64,000 nt of DNA, taken from the NCBI RefSeq assembly GCF_000014745.1, contig NC_008347.1, positions 2,682,001 through 2,746,000 on the forward strand, written 5' to 3'. The notes under the pieces are model-generated. The model saw nothing but the letters and a program-made list of their open reading frames with translations. It did not search any database and was not told where the DNA came from. A program made the translations under genes and the position numbers. Below are positions 53,416 to 62,599 of this stretch, one piece after another (position 1 is the stretch's first letter; every line of letters starts with the position of its first letter). The stretch is from Maricaulis maris MCS10 (GTDB taxonomy: Bacteria; Pseudomonadota; Alphaproteobacteria; Caulobacterales; Maricaulaceae).

Positions 53416-54293
53416 TGACTGCGCTCCCAGGTGTCGATGGCATCGGCGATGATCTCCGCCGCGTCGATCAGGCGTGGACCGGCGCACGGCCACAGGCCGG
53501 CCGGAATATCGGCCCGCGCCGGGTGCTCCAGCAGGTGCCGGTAGACACGATGCCGACTGGCCCGGTTGAAGGTGCTCGCATAGCCATCGATGAAGAAGCT
53601 TGTCAGCACGATATCGACATCCAGCCGCAGCGCGAATTCCGGGTCCGACCTCGTCCAGCCCGACGCCCCTTGCTCCGCGACGGCATTGATCCCGCCCGCA
53701 GCCGTGATGGCCGCATCGACATAGCTCCCGTCGCCGGCCGATCCGCCGGATACGCTGAGATAGGCGATCCGCGGTGCCCGCGAACGCGCCGCGGTGCGCC
53801 CGGCCAAGGCGGCCAGACGCTGATCAAGATCCGCGATAACCTCGTCGACCCGATGATCGGTTTGCACCGCCGCTGCCAGGGCACGCAGATTGTCCCGCAC
53901 ACCGTCGAAATCATCCGCCCAGGCGAGCTCGAATGTCCGATAGCCTGCCCGATCCAGCAATCGCGCCGTGCGGCCTCCCTCACCCGATCCGAACACGGAG
54001 AGCGCCGGCGACAGGGCGAGGATGCGAGCTGCATCAGGCCAGGCCTTGGGACGCGATCTCGACCAAGGCGGCGCTGACGAGACCGGTTGGTCGACCTGCC
54101 AGGAAAGCGCCGTGATCGTGTCGTCATCAACGAGCGCGAGAACATAGGCATCGGCGCACAGGGAGGCCGAGGCGACACCGTTTTCCGGTGCCGCCTCCTG
54201 AGCCTGCGCAATCCCGGCAAACGCCAGACTAGCCGTGGCTGAGACGCAGGCCGAAATAAAGCCCGCGGCCCGGCGTGTGATAGCCGAAGACAT
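53412..54293 (-). CDS. btuF: Periplasmic cobalamin-binding protein
   Basis: A 293-residue protein with a signal peptide (about 1-32, ending GIAQAQ). The mature part is a class III binding protein: ALVDDDTITALSWQ, AYLSVSGGSAGDGSYVDAAI, SDPEFALRLDVDIVLTSFF. ATG 54293 is chosen because it alone gives a complete signal peptide; it overlaps the btuB end by 65 bases, an unusually long same-strand overlap. It delivers B12 to BtuCD. Confidence 0.8.
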   Translation of the reverse strand: MSSAITRRAAGFISACVSATASLAFAGIAQAQEAAPENGVASASLCADAYVLALVDDDTITALSWQVDQPVSSAPPWSRSRPKAWPDAARILALSPALSVFGSGEGGRTARLLDRAGYRTFELAWADDFDGVRDNLRALAAAVQTDHRVDEVIADLDQRLAALAGRTAARSRAPRIAYLSVSGGSAGDGSYVDAAITAAGGINAVAEQGASGWTRSDPEFALRLDVDIVLTSFFIDGYASTFNRASRHRVYRHLLEHPARADIPAGLWPCAGPRLIDAAEIIADAIDTWERSQ

Positions 54294-56127
54294 CCTGATA
54301 CTCCTCGTCGAGCAGGTTATCCCCGCGCGCATAAACCTCGATACCGGGCCGGACATCCCAGCCGACCTGGCCACCGAGCAGTGTATAGGCGTCCAGCGTC
54401 ACCGGCTGGAAAGTCCCGAAATCCGTATCGGTCTGGTCACCGGTGTGGTCGAGCGTGGCGGAGGCCGAGAAGGGTCCGTCGACCGGGGTCCAGGCCAGTG
54501 TCAAGGACGCCAATCGCTCCGGACGGCGAATCTCGGCGGCACCGTTTTCCTCACTCTCAAGGACGGTCAGTGATCCAAGCAGCGACCAGTCCGGGTCAAT
54601 CTCCCAATGGCCGAACACCTCCACACCCCGGCGGGTGGATTGCGTCGTCGCATTGAGCGCGGTCGCCGGAAAGACCGAAAAATCCGTGTAGATTTCGTCT
54701 TCCAGTTCAGACTCGAAATAGCTGACCGAGACCAGGGCCGCGCCATCCAGCAGGTTTTGGTCCCAGGCCATTTCCCAACCGAGCGAGCGCTCCGGCGTCA
54801 GAGCCGGATTGCCGACGAAAAAGTCCGGAAAAAAGCCGAACAGCTCATAGACACCGGGATTCTTGACGGCCTCGCCGACATTGCCGCGCAGACGGCCGCC
54901 AACAGCTTCGACATCCCAGCCGGCACCAAGGCGCCACGTTGTGGAATCATCAAACAGGCTGTGGGCTTCCCGGCGGACCGAAAGAGTCAGGTCAAAAGCC
55001 CCGCGGGACAGGCCGTAGTCGAGGGCCAGCGCATCCGTGGACAGCTCGCGGGACTGGTTGGCCCCCGCCCCCGGACCGGCATCAGACTTGAGCCGGTCCC
55101 GATCATGCTCGATCAGCCCGGTCAGGCGATGCTGGACAGCCCCCATCTCCCAGTGCCCGGTGATCTCGTAGTGCGCCTGCAGCCTTTGCCCGAGCGACCG
55201 CGCGGTGCGGTTTCCAGCGGAGAATGTCTGCGACGTGTCATCGGTCAGCTGCACAGCGGCTTCATGATCAAGGCGCAGGGCCTGCCACTGATGCTCACCC
55301 AGCAGCGCTACGCGGGCGAGGACCGTGTCACCGTCCGCGCTCAGATCTGCATTGTCGAGCCGCCCGTCATAATCCGTATCGCTGTCATAATCGTTGCGGC
55401 TTTCGATCCGCCGGGCCGATGCTTCAAGGCGCAGCTCGGGCGTGATCGGCAGGCCGCCGGAGACCGCCAGCGAGGTGTTTTCATACCCGTCCTGTTCAGC
55501 GCCAAGACCGGAGACATCAATGCCGTCGCTGCGATAGTTGCTGACGCTGGCAGACACCCAGTGATCATCCGACGAGACGCCGGCGCGCAAGGTGGCACGC
55601 TGCGTACCGAAACTGCCTGCCTCGACACGGGCGCCGGCACTGACACCGGCCTCGGGCCTGACCGAATTGAGCCGGATCACACCTCCGATCGCATCAGCCC
55701 CCCAAAGCGCCGATTGCTCGCCCCGCGCGACCTCGATCGAGGCGAGATCGTCAAACACATAGTGGGAAAAGTCCGCTTCTCCGGTGAACGGGTTGGAGGC
55801 CTCGACCCCATCGATCAGCACCAGCACATGGTTGGCTTCCGAGCCGCGGGCCCGGATCTGGGTCAGGGCGCCGGGCGCACCCGAGCGGGACACCGCCAGG
55901 CCGGGTACGGCGCGCAGCGCGTCGGCCGCAAAGCTGGCGCCTCGGGCCTCCAGCATGTCGGCATCCAGAAGCGTGATGCTCGAAGTGACCTGTTCGGCCG
56001 GGAGGGCAATCCGCGCCGCCGTCACATAAACGACGTCCTCGTCGCTGTCTGTTTGGGCATGAAGCGGAGATGAAAAAGCAAGACAGGTGGTCGCCAGACA
56101 AAGCTGGTGCCAGGTTTTGATACGCAT
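54229..56127 (-). CDS. btuB: TonB-dependent cobalamin receptor
   Basis: A 632-residue outer-membrane receptor. A signal peptide (ending PLHAQ) is followed by a TonB-box-like VVYVTAARI, a plug (ALTQIRARGSEANHVLVLIDG, EASNPFTGEADFSHYVFDDL, SALWGADAIGGVI) and a barrel; the closing strands (GRGLYFGLRL) are BtuB-like. The calcium-loop-like DSDTDYDGRLDNADLSADGD also fits BtuB. ATG 56127 is chosen since GGAG lies 9 bases upstream; ATG 56142 has none. It heads btuB-F-C-D under a cobalamin riboswitch. Confidence 0.9.
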   Translation of the reverse strand: MRIKTWHQLCLATTCLAFSSPLHAQTDSDEDVVYVTAARIALPAEQVTSSITLLDADMLEARGASFAADALRAVPGLAVSRSGAPGALTQIRARGSEANHVLVLIDGVEASNPFTGEADFSHYVFDDLASIEVARGEQSALWGADAIGGVIRLNSVRPEAGVSAGARVEAGSFGTQRATLRAGVSSDDHWVSASVSNYRSDGIDVSGLGAEQDGYENTSLAVSGGLPITPELRLEASARRIESRNDYDSDTDYDGRLDNADLSADGDTVLARVALLGEHQWQALRLDHEAAVQLTDDTSQTFSAGNRTARSLGQRLQAHYEITGHWEMGAVQHRLTGLIEHDRDRLKSDAGPGAGANQSRELSTDALALDYGLSRGAFDLTLSVRREAHSLFDDSTTWRLGAGWDVEAVGGRLRGNVGEAVKNPGVYELFGFFPDFFVGNPALTPERSLGWEMAWDQNLLDGAALVSVSYFESELEDEIYTDFSVFPATALNATTQSTRRGVEVFGHWEIDPDWSLLGSLTVLESEENGAAEIRRPERLASLTLAWTPVDGPFSASATLDHTGDQTDTDFGTFQPVTLDAYTLLGGQVGWDVRPGIEVYARGDNLLDEEYQDVFGYHTPGRGLYFGLRLSHG

Positions 56128-56254
56128 GTGCCACGTCTCCATAGCATTGGGGCCGGGGGCCAGGGCGGCCTCCGGCTGGTTGCAGAGGAGTCGTCAGAAA
56201 CGGAAATACCGCGCCGGTCTCGTGAGCTCCCGCACGAGCGGACAGACGACAGCG

Positions 56255-56425
56255 ACGGCAGGTCTTCCGGCTTGCGGGTCAATGCGGATGAAGCGCCTTC
56301 CCAGGGTCACCCCCAGTGGCTTTGTGCCTCACCGCTCGCCGCCTACGGCTGCGGGAACAGCGCTGGACTTGGCCCGAAGGCCTGAGCAGCTTCCCTATTA
56401 TTCCCGTGAGGGAACCATCGCGGCG
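56255..56425 (-). promoter_or_regulatory. Cobalamin riboswitch
   Basis: On the minus strand this leader shows the class hallmarks in order: AATAGGGAA near the 5' end (56390-56400), GCTGTTCCCGCAGC then GCGAGCGGTGAGGC, GCCACTGGG, GGGAAGGCG, and the B12-box-like GCAAGCCGGAAGACCTGCC at 56258-56276. It lies about 130 bases upstream of btuB. By family knowledge, B12 binding would shut off the operon. The expression platform (56128-56254) shows no clear U-run terminator, so control may be translational. Confidence 0.9.
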
Positions 56426-56467
56426 CGAAAGCTATGTCGCACCGCCGCAAAAGGCAATCAGGCAGGG

Positions 56468-57352
56468 TCAGTCGCGGTCGGCGAGCTGACGTTCCAGATT
56501 GCGGATGCGAATATGGAGATTGCGCTCCTTGACCCGTTCCGGTGATCCCAACGTCATTTCCAGCTTGCGCATGGAACGGCGAGTCTTGCGCCAGCGCTGC
56601 CACAACAGCAGGATTTTCGGTCCCTCGACCAGATAGCGACGCCACATGCGGGACGGCTCCTGGACCAGACGGTGCAACCATTCCAGACGCAGTTTCTGCA
56701 CCCAGCCCGGAGCTCGCCGCGCCGTTCCGGCCAGGAAATCCAGAGACGCTCCGACGCACAGGCCGACACCGGTACAATCGCCACGGTCGAGGCAGGCTTC
56801 CGCGATCATTTCCTGCTGCGGCGAGCCAACACAGAACAGCGTGAAGCGCGACGGGTTTTCGGCAACAAAACGGGCACAGGCTTCAACCGCCTCGCGGTTG
56901 TCGCGTAACCCCATGGGCGGTTCATGCCAACGCACATCGGTCAGATTGTAACGTGCTGTCACGGCATCGATGACGGCTTTGGTGCCACCGATAACAGTCA
57001 GGGGTTGGTCAGGATCGATGGCCGTGTCGAACAGACGCTCAGTGAGATCCGAGCCCGGCGTGACGTCGATGGCTTCCCCGGAAATACGACCAATCAGCTC
57101 CAGGACCCGGCTGTCACAAACCGTCAGCCAGGCCTGGGCGTAGAGCGTCGCCAGGACCGTATCGGTTTCCAGACGCACCAGATGGTCGACATTGGGTGTG
57201 ACGACAAAGGCAAACGGGCTTGTGGCCGGGCGCTCGGTGATCCGGCGCATGGCGACATCCATGCCGATCCTGTCGAAAGCAGAATTCAGGAACCACACAT
57301 GTCGCGAACCGGAACGCCGATCGACAAAACCTTCACCCGTAGCCAGGACCAT
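56468..57352 (-). CDS. WecG/TagA/CpsF-family glycosyltransferase (GT26)
   Basis: A 294-residue protein. Family blocks are FVVTPNVDHLVRL (TPN at the acceptor site), VCDSRVLELIGRI, GSDLTERLF, VIGGTKAVIDAV, FVGSPQQEM-like FCVGSPQQEMIAEA, and VGASLDFLAGTARRAPGWVQ with the C-terminal membrane-contact helices LRLEWLHRLVQEPSRMWRRY. Such enzymes add the second sugar to a lipid-linked glycan carrier. ATG 57352 has AAGGTGG upstream; the frame open to 57514 is leader. It stands just upstream of the riboswitch, on the same strand. It may serve the exported glycan, but linkage to the island is inference. Confidence 0.88.
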   Translation of the reverse strand: MVLATGEGFVDRRSGSRHVWFLNSAFDRIGMDVAMRRITERPATSPFAFVVTPNVDHLVRLETDTVLATLYAQAWLTVCDSRVLELIGRISGEAIDVTPGSDLTERLFDTAIDPDQPLTVIGGTKAVIDAVTARYNLTDVRWHEPPMGLRDNREAVEACARFVAENPSRFTLFCVGSPQQEMIAEACLDRGDCTGVGLCVGASLDFLAGTARRAPGWVQKLRLEWLHRLVQEPSRMWRRYLVEGPKILLLWQRWRKTRRSMRKLEMTLGSPERVKERNLHIRIRNLERQLADRD

Positions 57353-57512
57353 GTTGCACCACCTTGTCTCGATACGCGTCAGAACGCGCGCTTGCCCGCG
57401 TCCCGTGCAAATCCCGCACCGTTTTTGTCGGCACGGTTTGCATCCAAAGGGCCATGCAGCGGCATCATTGGAGCGCACCCTTTCAAGGAGCATGTGCAGC
57501 AGGAGGCAGGAC

Positions 57513-57779
57513 ATGGCGACCAGACCGGTATTTATCGCGGCACTCCTGGCGATCGGGATCGCCTTGCCGCTGACCCTGCCCTATGCCTCGGGTGCCGCTG
57601 TCGCGGTCACTGTTGGCCCGGTCGCGCTCGAGGCATCGAGGGCTGAGGGGATGGCAATCCGGGTCGATCCGGCCTGCCTTGGAACCGATTGCCCGATCGC
57701 ATCGCTGCGCATCGCAATCATCGACAGACCCACCTACATGGCCGACCTATCCGGCAGCGCCCTGACCGGCGCGCCGTGA
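57513..57779 (+). CDS. Small exported protein of unknown function
   Basis: An 88-residue protein with a strong AGGAGG six bases before ATG 57513 and a hydrophobic signal-like start (VFIAALLAIGIALPLTLPYA). The short mature part has two Cys (DPACLGTDCPIAS), perhaps a disulfide. The longer in-frame opening from 57192 lies opposite the GT26 gene and lacks a start signal. Its last 33 bases overlap the end of mnmC on the other strand. Family unknown. Confidence 0.6.
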   Translation: MATRPVFIAALLAIGIALPLTLPYASGAAVAVTVGPVALEASRAEGMAIRVDPACLGTDCPIASLRIAIIDRPTYMADLSGSALTGAP

Positions 57780-59504
57780 CCGGCGTTCTGCGAATCGACC
57801 GGGAGCCATGGCCTCGCGACCAGTTTGGGCCAATGCCGGAACCCCGCCCATAAGCTCACTGGCCAGGTCCTCGGCCAGCAAGGGGGCGTGCGCAAAGCCG
57901 CGTGAACCCAGGCCGGCCAGTATCGAGACACGTTCACTCAATCTACCTGCGACCGGCAGCCGGTCCGGCGTGGCAGCCCGCACGCCCTGCCAACGCCCCT
58001 GAACCGGACCCAAAGCCAGACCCGGCATGCGCTCGGCGACCGAGGCGCGAAAACCGGCTTCCGCCACGTCTTCCGGCCCCACCTGGTCGCCGCGGTCGTG
58101 GGTCGCGCCGACGAGCACACCGCCCGGCGCCGCGCAGGCATAATTCCCCCAGGCTGTCGGCATGTCCGGTGGGGCACCGTCAAACACGGCCAGTTGTCCG
58201 GCACTGGGCTGGAGATCGGGATAGAATCGCCGCGCACCGGCACCGGCTGCGATCACCAGATGGGCAACCTCGAACCGGCACTCCCCCGCGTCGTCATACA
58301 GTCCGATACCGCTCCCAAGCGGCTCGACCCGGCCTATCCGAGCGCGGTGACACTGCGCATCTGCGACAAGATCAGCGACCAGCCTCGCCGGCTCGAAGCG
58401 TCCCGCGCCGGGCATGACCAGTGCCTCGCCGGTCCAGTCGAGATGATCCGGCATCCAGTCGGCGAGAATCGCGAAACGTTCGGCTTCGCGCTCATCCTTG
58501 GGCAGGCGGCGGACCGGCTCGGCATGAAAGCCCGGCCGCCCGTCATACAGGCGGCGGGCGAAATCAAAGGCGGCCAGCGTCGCCCGGACATGCGGCCGGT
58601 CTGCCTTTTCGAGACGCGGCGTCAGCAAGCCGGCGGGCGCACCGGACGCACCACTGGCAACTCCATGGGCGTCAATCAGCACAGTCTCGATGCCGCGACG
58701 GCGCAGGGCATGAACAAGGCTCGCGCCCGCAATCCCCGCGCCAAGAACCGCCACGGGTCCATCCACATTGGCCAGACTTCCATCCACCGCCTCGCCCGGC
58801 CAGACCGCCTCCAGTCGCTCGCGCTTGCGGCCGAAGCCGGGGCGTTTGGCGACGTCAAAGCCGGCTTCCGCCAGTCCGCGCCGAACGAAGCCGGCAACGG
58901 TGAACGTCCCGACCCGAGTACCGGGCACCGACAGCTCGCCGAGCCGGTTGAAAACTGCCTGCGACCACATCGCCGCATTCCGGTCGGGTGCGAACCCGTC
59001 GAGGAACCAGGCATCAACCGGACGGGTCATTTGCGACAGCGCCGCCTCGACCTCGTCCTGGAAGATGGTGATAGCGAAGCCGTCCTCGGGAAAGACCAGC
59101 CTTTGCGGCCCACGCAATCGGCTCGGCCATTGCGTCAGCAGGCGCGAGGCGAGGTCTGACAGTTCGGGCCAGGCGGCGAAGGCCCGGGCCGCGGCATCCC
59201 GATCAAGCGGATGCTTTTCCACTGTGACGAAGTCGAGCCAACCATCGGTCGGGCGCGTCTGGCGCCAGAGCTGCCAAAGGGCCAGAGCGTTGAGCCCGGT
59301 GCCGAACCCCAACTCGCCAACAACATAATGGCGGCGTCCGGTCCAGGCCTCAGGCAGCCCGCAACCGCGCAGGAAAACCGCGCGCGCCTCCTCCAGCCCG
59401 TCCTCGGCCGAGAAATAAACATCCCCATAGGCTCTGGCACGCGGGCCGCTCGGTTGCGACCAGTCGAGTTCGGCCGGATCGCAATAAAGCCCGTCCGGGG
59501 TCAT
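57747..59504 (-). CDS. mnmC: Bifunctional tRNA U34 modification enzyme MnmC
   Basis: A 585-residue fusion. The N-terminal methyltransferase (about 1-235: YFSAEDGLEEARAVFLRGC, VGELGFGTGLNALAL, DAWFLDGFAPDRNAAMW) and the C-terminal FAD-dependent oxidoreductase (about 248-560: VAVLGAGIAGASLVHAL, GLLTPRLEK, GVRAATPDRLPVAG) together convert cmnm5(s2)U34 to mnm5(s2)U34 in tRNAs. ATG 59504 is set by the conserved start and overlaps the hydrolase stop (ATGA); the frame open to 59777 is not conserved. Confidence 0.93.
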   Translation of the reverse strand: MTPDGLYCDPAELDWSQPSGPRARAYGDVYFSAEDGLEEARAVFLRGCGLPEAWTGRRHYVVGELGFGTGLNALALWQLWRQTRPTDGWLDFVTVEKHPLDRDAAARAFAAWPELSDLASRLLTQWPSRLRGPQRLVFPEDGFAITIFQDEVEAALSQMTRPVDAWFLDGFAPDRNAAMWSQAVFNRLGELSVPGTRVGTFTVAGFVRRGLAEAGFDVAKRPGFGRKRERLEAVWPGEAVDGSLANVDGPVAVLGAGIAGASLVHALRRRGIETVLIDAHGVASGASGAPAGLLTPRLEKADRPHVRATLAAFDFARRLYDGRPGFHAEPVRRLPKDEREAERFAILADWMPDHLDWTGEALVMPGAGRFEPARLVADLVADAQCHRARIGRVEPLGSGIGLYDDAGECRFEVAHLVIAAGAGARRFYPDLQPSAGQLAVFDGAPPDMPTAWGNYACAAPGGVLVGATHDRGDQVGPEDVAEAGFRASVAERMPGLALGPVQGRWQGVRAATPDRLPVAGRLSERVSILAGLGSRGFAHAPLLAEDLASELMGGVPALAQTGREAMAPGRFAERRSRRAGQGAAG

Positions 59505-60067
59505 GCCGCGGGAGGTTGCAGGGACTGGGTGAATTTGGCGAAGGCCATCAGGCCTTCCGGCCAGGGACCATGACCGCTTTCGGCCTCGAAATGCCCGGCC
59601 TCGCCGGCATTGCCAAAGCGGACATCCCAGTCGCGGGCCCAGCCTTCCGCCTTGTCGAGATCGCAGGTCGGGTCGTTGGAACTTGCCAGCACCAAGGCCG
59701 GAAAGCCGAGCGGCTTGCGCGGCACCGGATCGAACCCGTGAACGCCAAACTTCTCCTTGAGCTCCGGCCGTTCCCAATCGGACGCGCCGACCAGAAAGGC
59801 GCCCGCCACCTTGCCGACCATGTCCGGGGCGGCATGGGCGACGGTAAGGACACCCACCGAATGGGCGACCAGAATGACCGGTTTTTCGGCGCGCTGGACC
59901 TCTTCGATCAGCCGTGCTGTCCAGGCATCACGCTCGGGACGGTCCCAGTCATCCTGTTCGACACGACGGGCCGTAGACATCTTGTCCGCCCAACGGCTCT
60001 GCCAGTGAAAGGGCGAGGCATTGCCCAGCCCCGGCACGATCAGAATTTCGCTGTCCTTGATTTTCAT
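59501..60067 (-). CDS. RBBP9/YdeN-type alpha/beta hydrolase
   Basis: A 188-residue serine hydrolase. It has the N-terminal ILIVPGLGNASPFHWQSRW, the nucleophile elbow VAHSVG, Asp in LASSNDPTCDL and His in GHFEAESGHGPWPEG, the full RBBP9/YdeN (DUF1234-like) set. Cytoplasmic; the substrate is unknown. It is coupled to mnmC by a 4-base overlap. Confidence 0.87.
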   Translation of the reverse strand: MKIKDSEILIVPGLGNASPFHWQSRWADKMSTARRVEQDDWDRPERDAWTARLIEEVQRAEKPVILVAHSVGVLTVAHAAPDMVGKVAGAFLVGASDWERPELKEKFGVHGFDPVPRKPLGFPALVLASSNDPTCDLDKAEGWARDWDVRFGNAGEAGHFEAESGHGPWPEGLMAFAKFTQSLQPPAA

Positions 60068-60135
60068 GCCGCTCTTCTAGACCCAATTTCCGGAACTGCC
60101 AGCCCCGAGATAGTGAGCGATTGCACAAAAACAAA

Positions 60136-60161
60136 GGCGCGAGGTCTTTCGACCCCGCGCC
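60136..60161 (-). terminator. Rho-independent terminator of motA
   Basis: GGCGCG(A)GGTC pairs with GACC(C)CGCGCC around TTTC; on the minus strand TTTGTTTTTG follows. It lies 27 bases past the motA stop. Confidence 0.85.
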
Positions 60162-60187
60162 AGGAACCCGGTTGCTGCCTTTTTGGA

Positions 60188-61060
60188 TCAGGCCGCTTCG
60201 GCGGGAATTGCGTCCAGTGCGGTCTCCAGCTCCGAGAAGCTGGGCTGCATCTTGGAGGGAACACCACCGCGACCGATCTCGACCGAGATCTGGGCGGCAT
60301 TGCCGTGCAGGTGTGCGACGAGCACATCCTGGATGATCTTGTAGAAGGAATGCTCCTCGTCATAGACGGCCTGCATGTAGGCAGCAAAGGGGCCGACAAA
60401 ACCGTAGGCGATGAACACGCCGAGGAAGGTCCCGACCAGCGCGCCACCGATATAGCCACCCAGCACGGCCGGCGGGCTCTCGATCGCACCCATGGTCTTG
60501 ATGACGCCGAGCACGGCCGCGACGATACCCAGGGCCGGCAGGCCATCGGCCATGGTCTGCATGGCGTGGGCCGGGTCGGCGGCTTCGTGATGGTGCTTTT
60601 CCAGCTGTTTTTCCATCGCGTCCTCGACCTGGTGCGGATCTTCCAGGTTCATCGTCATCATACGCAGCGTGTCGCAGATGAAGTCGACCGCGAAATGGTC
60701 CTTCATGATGCGCGGGAAGCGGGTGAAGATGGTGCTTTCAGTGGGGTTTTCGATATGGCTTTCCAGCGCAATCACCCCTTTGGTCTTCATTGTTTTCGTT
60801 AGCAAAAACAACAAGGACAACAGGTCGGTATAGTCCTGCCCCTTCCATTTGGGACCGGTGAAGACCTTGGAGAGGTCCCCCAGCGTCTTGAACACCGTTT
60901 TAGGCTTGTTGCCGATCAGGAAAGCGCCGACGGCGGCGCCGCCGATCATCATCATTTCGAAGGGCAAGGCCTTCATGATCACGTCGAAATGGCCGCCAGC
61001 GAGCGAAAAGCCGCCAAACACCATCACGAAAACGACGACTATGCCGATAATCTGAAACAT
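60188..61060 (-). CDS. motA: Flagellar motor stator protein MotA
   Basis: A 290-residue inner-membrane protein with four hydrophobic segments (IIGIVVVFVMVFGGFSLAGG, MMMIGGAAVGAFLIG, ALGIVAAVLGVIKTM, LGGYIGGALVGTFLGVFIAYGFVGP). The cytoplasmic loop carries DLLSLLFLLTKTMKTKG for rotor contact, and Pro residues of the stator face are in the third segment region. It forms the proton-driven stator with MotB, which is not in the window. It stands alone before its own terminator; solitary motA is known in this group. Confidence 0.93.
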   Translation of the reverse strand: MFQIIGIVVVFVMVFGGFSLAGGHFDVIMKALPFEMMMIGGAAVGAFLIGNKPKTVFKTLGDLSKVFTGPKWKGQDYTDLLSLLFLLTKTMKTKGVIALESHIENPTESTIFTRFPRIMKDHFAVDFICDTLRMMTMNLEDPHQVEDAMEKQLEKHHHEAADPAHAMQTMADGLPALGIVAAVLGVIKTMGAIESPPAVLGGYIGGALVGTFLGVFIAYGFVGPFAAYMQAVYDEEHSFYKIIQDVLVAHLHGNAAQISVEIGRGGVPSKMQPSFSELETALDAIPAEAA

Positions 61061-61237
61061 CTACCCGTCCACCACATTTGCCGGGCGGTTGTTCCACCCG
61101 AGTTGAGGGCACTATGACGGGTTAAGCTTAATGTCCGGTTGAACGGGCGTTAGATGGCTGTTTACCCGAGGCCGGCGCAATTTCGGATGGCCGCCTTTCG
61201 GCTTTGAGATTGGACGCTGGCCGGGGACGCGGTCTAC

Positions 61238-62521
61238 ATGACGCGGATGACACCGTTTTATGATCCGGCCAATCCATCCAGCCAGGCCGAGCGCCGCGGC
61301 GCGTTTCGCTTGCTCTTCCTGTGCCTGATGGCGACCGGCATCGGCAACAACATGCTGTTCGCCATCCTGCCGCCGCTGGCGCGCGGGCTGGCCGTGCCGG
61401 AATACTGGGTCGGTGCGATCTATACCGTGTCGGCGGTCCTTTTCATGACCATGACGCCGATCTGGGGCGCCCTGTCCGACCGGCGCGGGCGCAAGCCCTT
61501 CATTGTCTTCGGCCTGTCGGCCTTTGCCTGCTCCACCCTGATCTTTGCCGGCGCCGCCTGGGCCGGCGAGAGCGGTTGGGTACCACCGCTGGCCGCAATC
61601 TTTGCCATGGCGCTGGCCCGCACCCTGTTCGGCTCCCTCGGCTCGGCAACCAATCCGGCAGCCCAGGCCTATGTCGCGGACCGGACCTCACCGGCCGAAC
61701 GCACGGAGGCATTGGCCGGAATGACCGCTGCCTTCGGCATGGGCGCCGTCATCGGTCCGACCCTGGCGGCGACCCTGGTCGAGCTGGTGGGCGTGCCAAT
61801 CTTCATGGTCATCATCTCGGCAACCGTGGCGGCCGGGGCCGTCGCAGTCTGGTTCAAGCTGCCGGAACAATCGCCGCCGAAACAGCAGAGCCGCCCGATC
61901 AACCCGTTCAAGCAATTCGCCTTTGCCGCCGACCCGCGCATCGCTCCCTTTGTCGGCTATGGCTGTGTGACCTGGATCGTCCAGTCGCTGAGCCTGTCGA
62001 CCCTGGCCTTCTTCATTATGGATTCACTGGGCCTGGACGAAGCCGAGGGACTGCAGATGTCGGCGATCGCCCTCGCCGCCGGTGCCGGTGCCCTGATCGT
62101 CGCGCAATTGGTGGTGATCCCCGCCATGAAGGCCAGCGCCCGCGTGTTGATGGCCTGGGGCGCGGTGATCACGATTGCCGGTTTCGGCCTGATGATCATC
62201 GCGCCGAACTATGCCGGTATAGTCACTGCCTACATCCTGATCAGCTTTGCCTTCGGCCTGTCGCGCTCGGGCTTTGTCGGCGGCGCCTCGATTGCTGTGA
62301 AGCCGGAAGAACAGGGCCGCGTCGCCGGACTGACCACCGCGACGGCCGGTCTCGGCTTCATCATCGGTCCGGTCGGCGGGCTGTTCATGTACAACCAGCT
62401 CGGACACCTGGTGCCTTATTATGTCGCCGTCGTGCTGAGCATCATCGCCGCCGCCATCGCCTGGTATCACCCCGGCATCCGCCGCGCGGGCGAGGTGGTT
62501 GAGGTCGAGCCGGATCCCTGA
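61238..62521 (+). CDS. MFS transporter (drug:H+ antiporter-like)
   Basis: A 427-residue membrane protein with twelve predicted segments. The A-motif between segments 2 and 3 is GALSDRRGRKPFIVFG, and the C-terminal half has the weaker repeat. The tetracycline-resistance-like layout fits 12-segment multidrug or metabolite exporters. Substrate unknown. No good ribosome site precedes ATG 61238; ATG 61247 is an alternative start. GC is very high here (43 of 60 bases at 61561-61620), typical of the core. Confidence 0.88.
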   Translation: MTRMTPFYDPANPSSQAERRGAFRLLFLCLMATGIGNNMLFAILPPLARGLAVPEYWVGAIYTVSAVLFMTMTPIWGALSDRRGRKPFIVFGLSAFACSTLIFAGAAWAGESGWVPPLAAIFAMALARTLFGSLGSATNPAAQAYVADRTSPAERTEALAGMTAAFGMGAVIGPTLAATLVELVGVPIFMVIISATVAAGAVAVWFKLPEQSPPKQQSRPINPFKQFAFAADPRIAPFVGYGCVTWIVQSLSLSTLAFFIMDSLGLDEAEGLQMSAIALAAGAGALIVAQLVVIPAMKASARVLMAWGAVITIAGFGLMIIAPNYAGIVTAYILISFAFGLSRSGFVGGASIAVKPEEQGRVAGLTTATAGLGFIIGPVGGLFMYNQLGHLVPYYVAVVLSIIAAAIAWYHPGIRRAGEVVEVEPDP

Positions 62522-62599
62522 GCCCAGGGCGCGTCAATACTGCGTTAGTCAAGACTGATTATGACAGGTTGGATACCCGCCGCAGTTCGAGCATCTCAA

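Noticed and set aside
54607-56073. Open frame of 488 codons opposite btuB
   Set aside because: Shadow frame; no motif or ribosome site, while btuB is well supported with a riboswitch.
61125-61140. CtrA-like site (TTAAGCTTAA) upstream of motA
   Set aside because: The two TTAA halves are only 2 bases apart, not the 7 expected for a CtrA box.
61321-62502. Second long frame inside the MFS gene
   Set aside because: Arg/Gly/His-rich composition of a shifted frame in very GC-rich DNA; the MFS frame has the membrane segments and A-motif.
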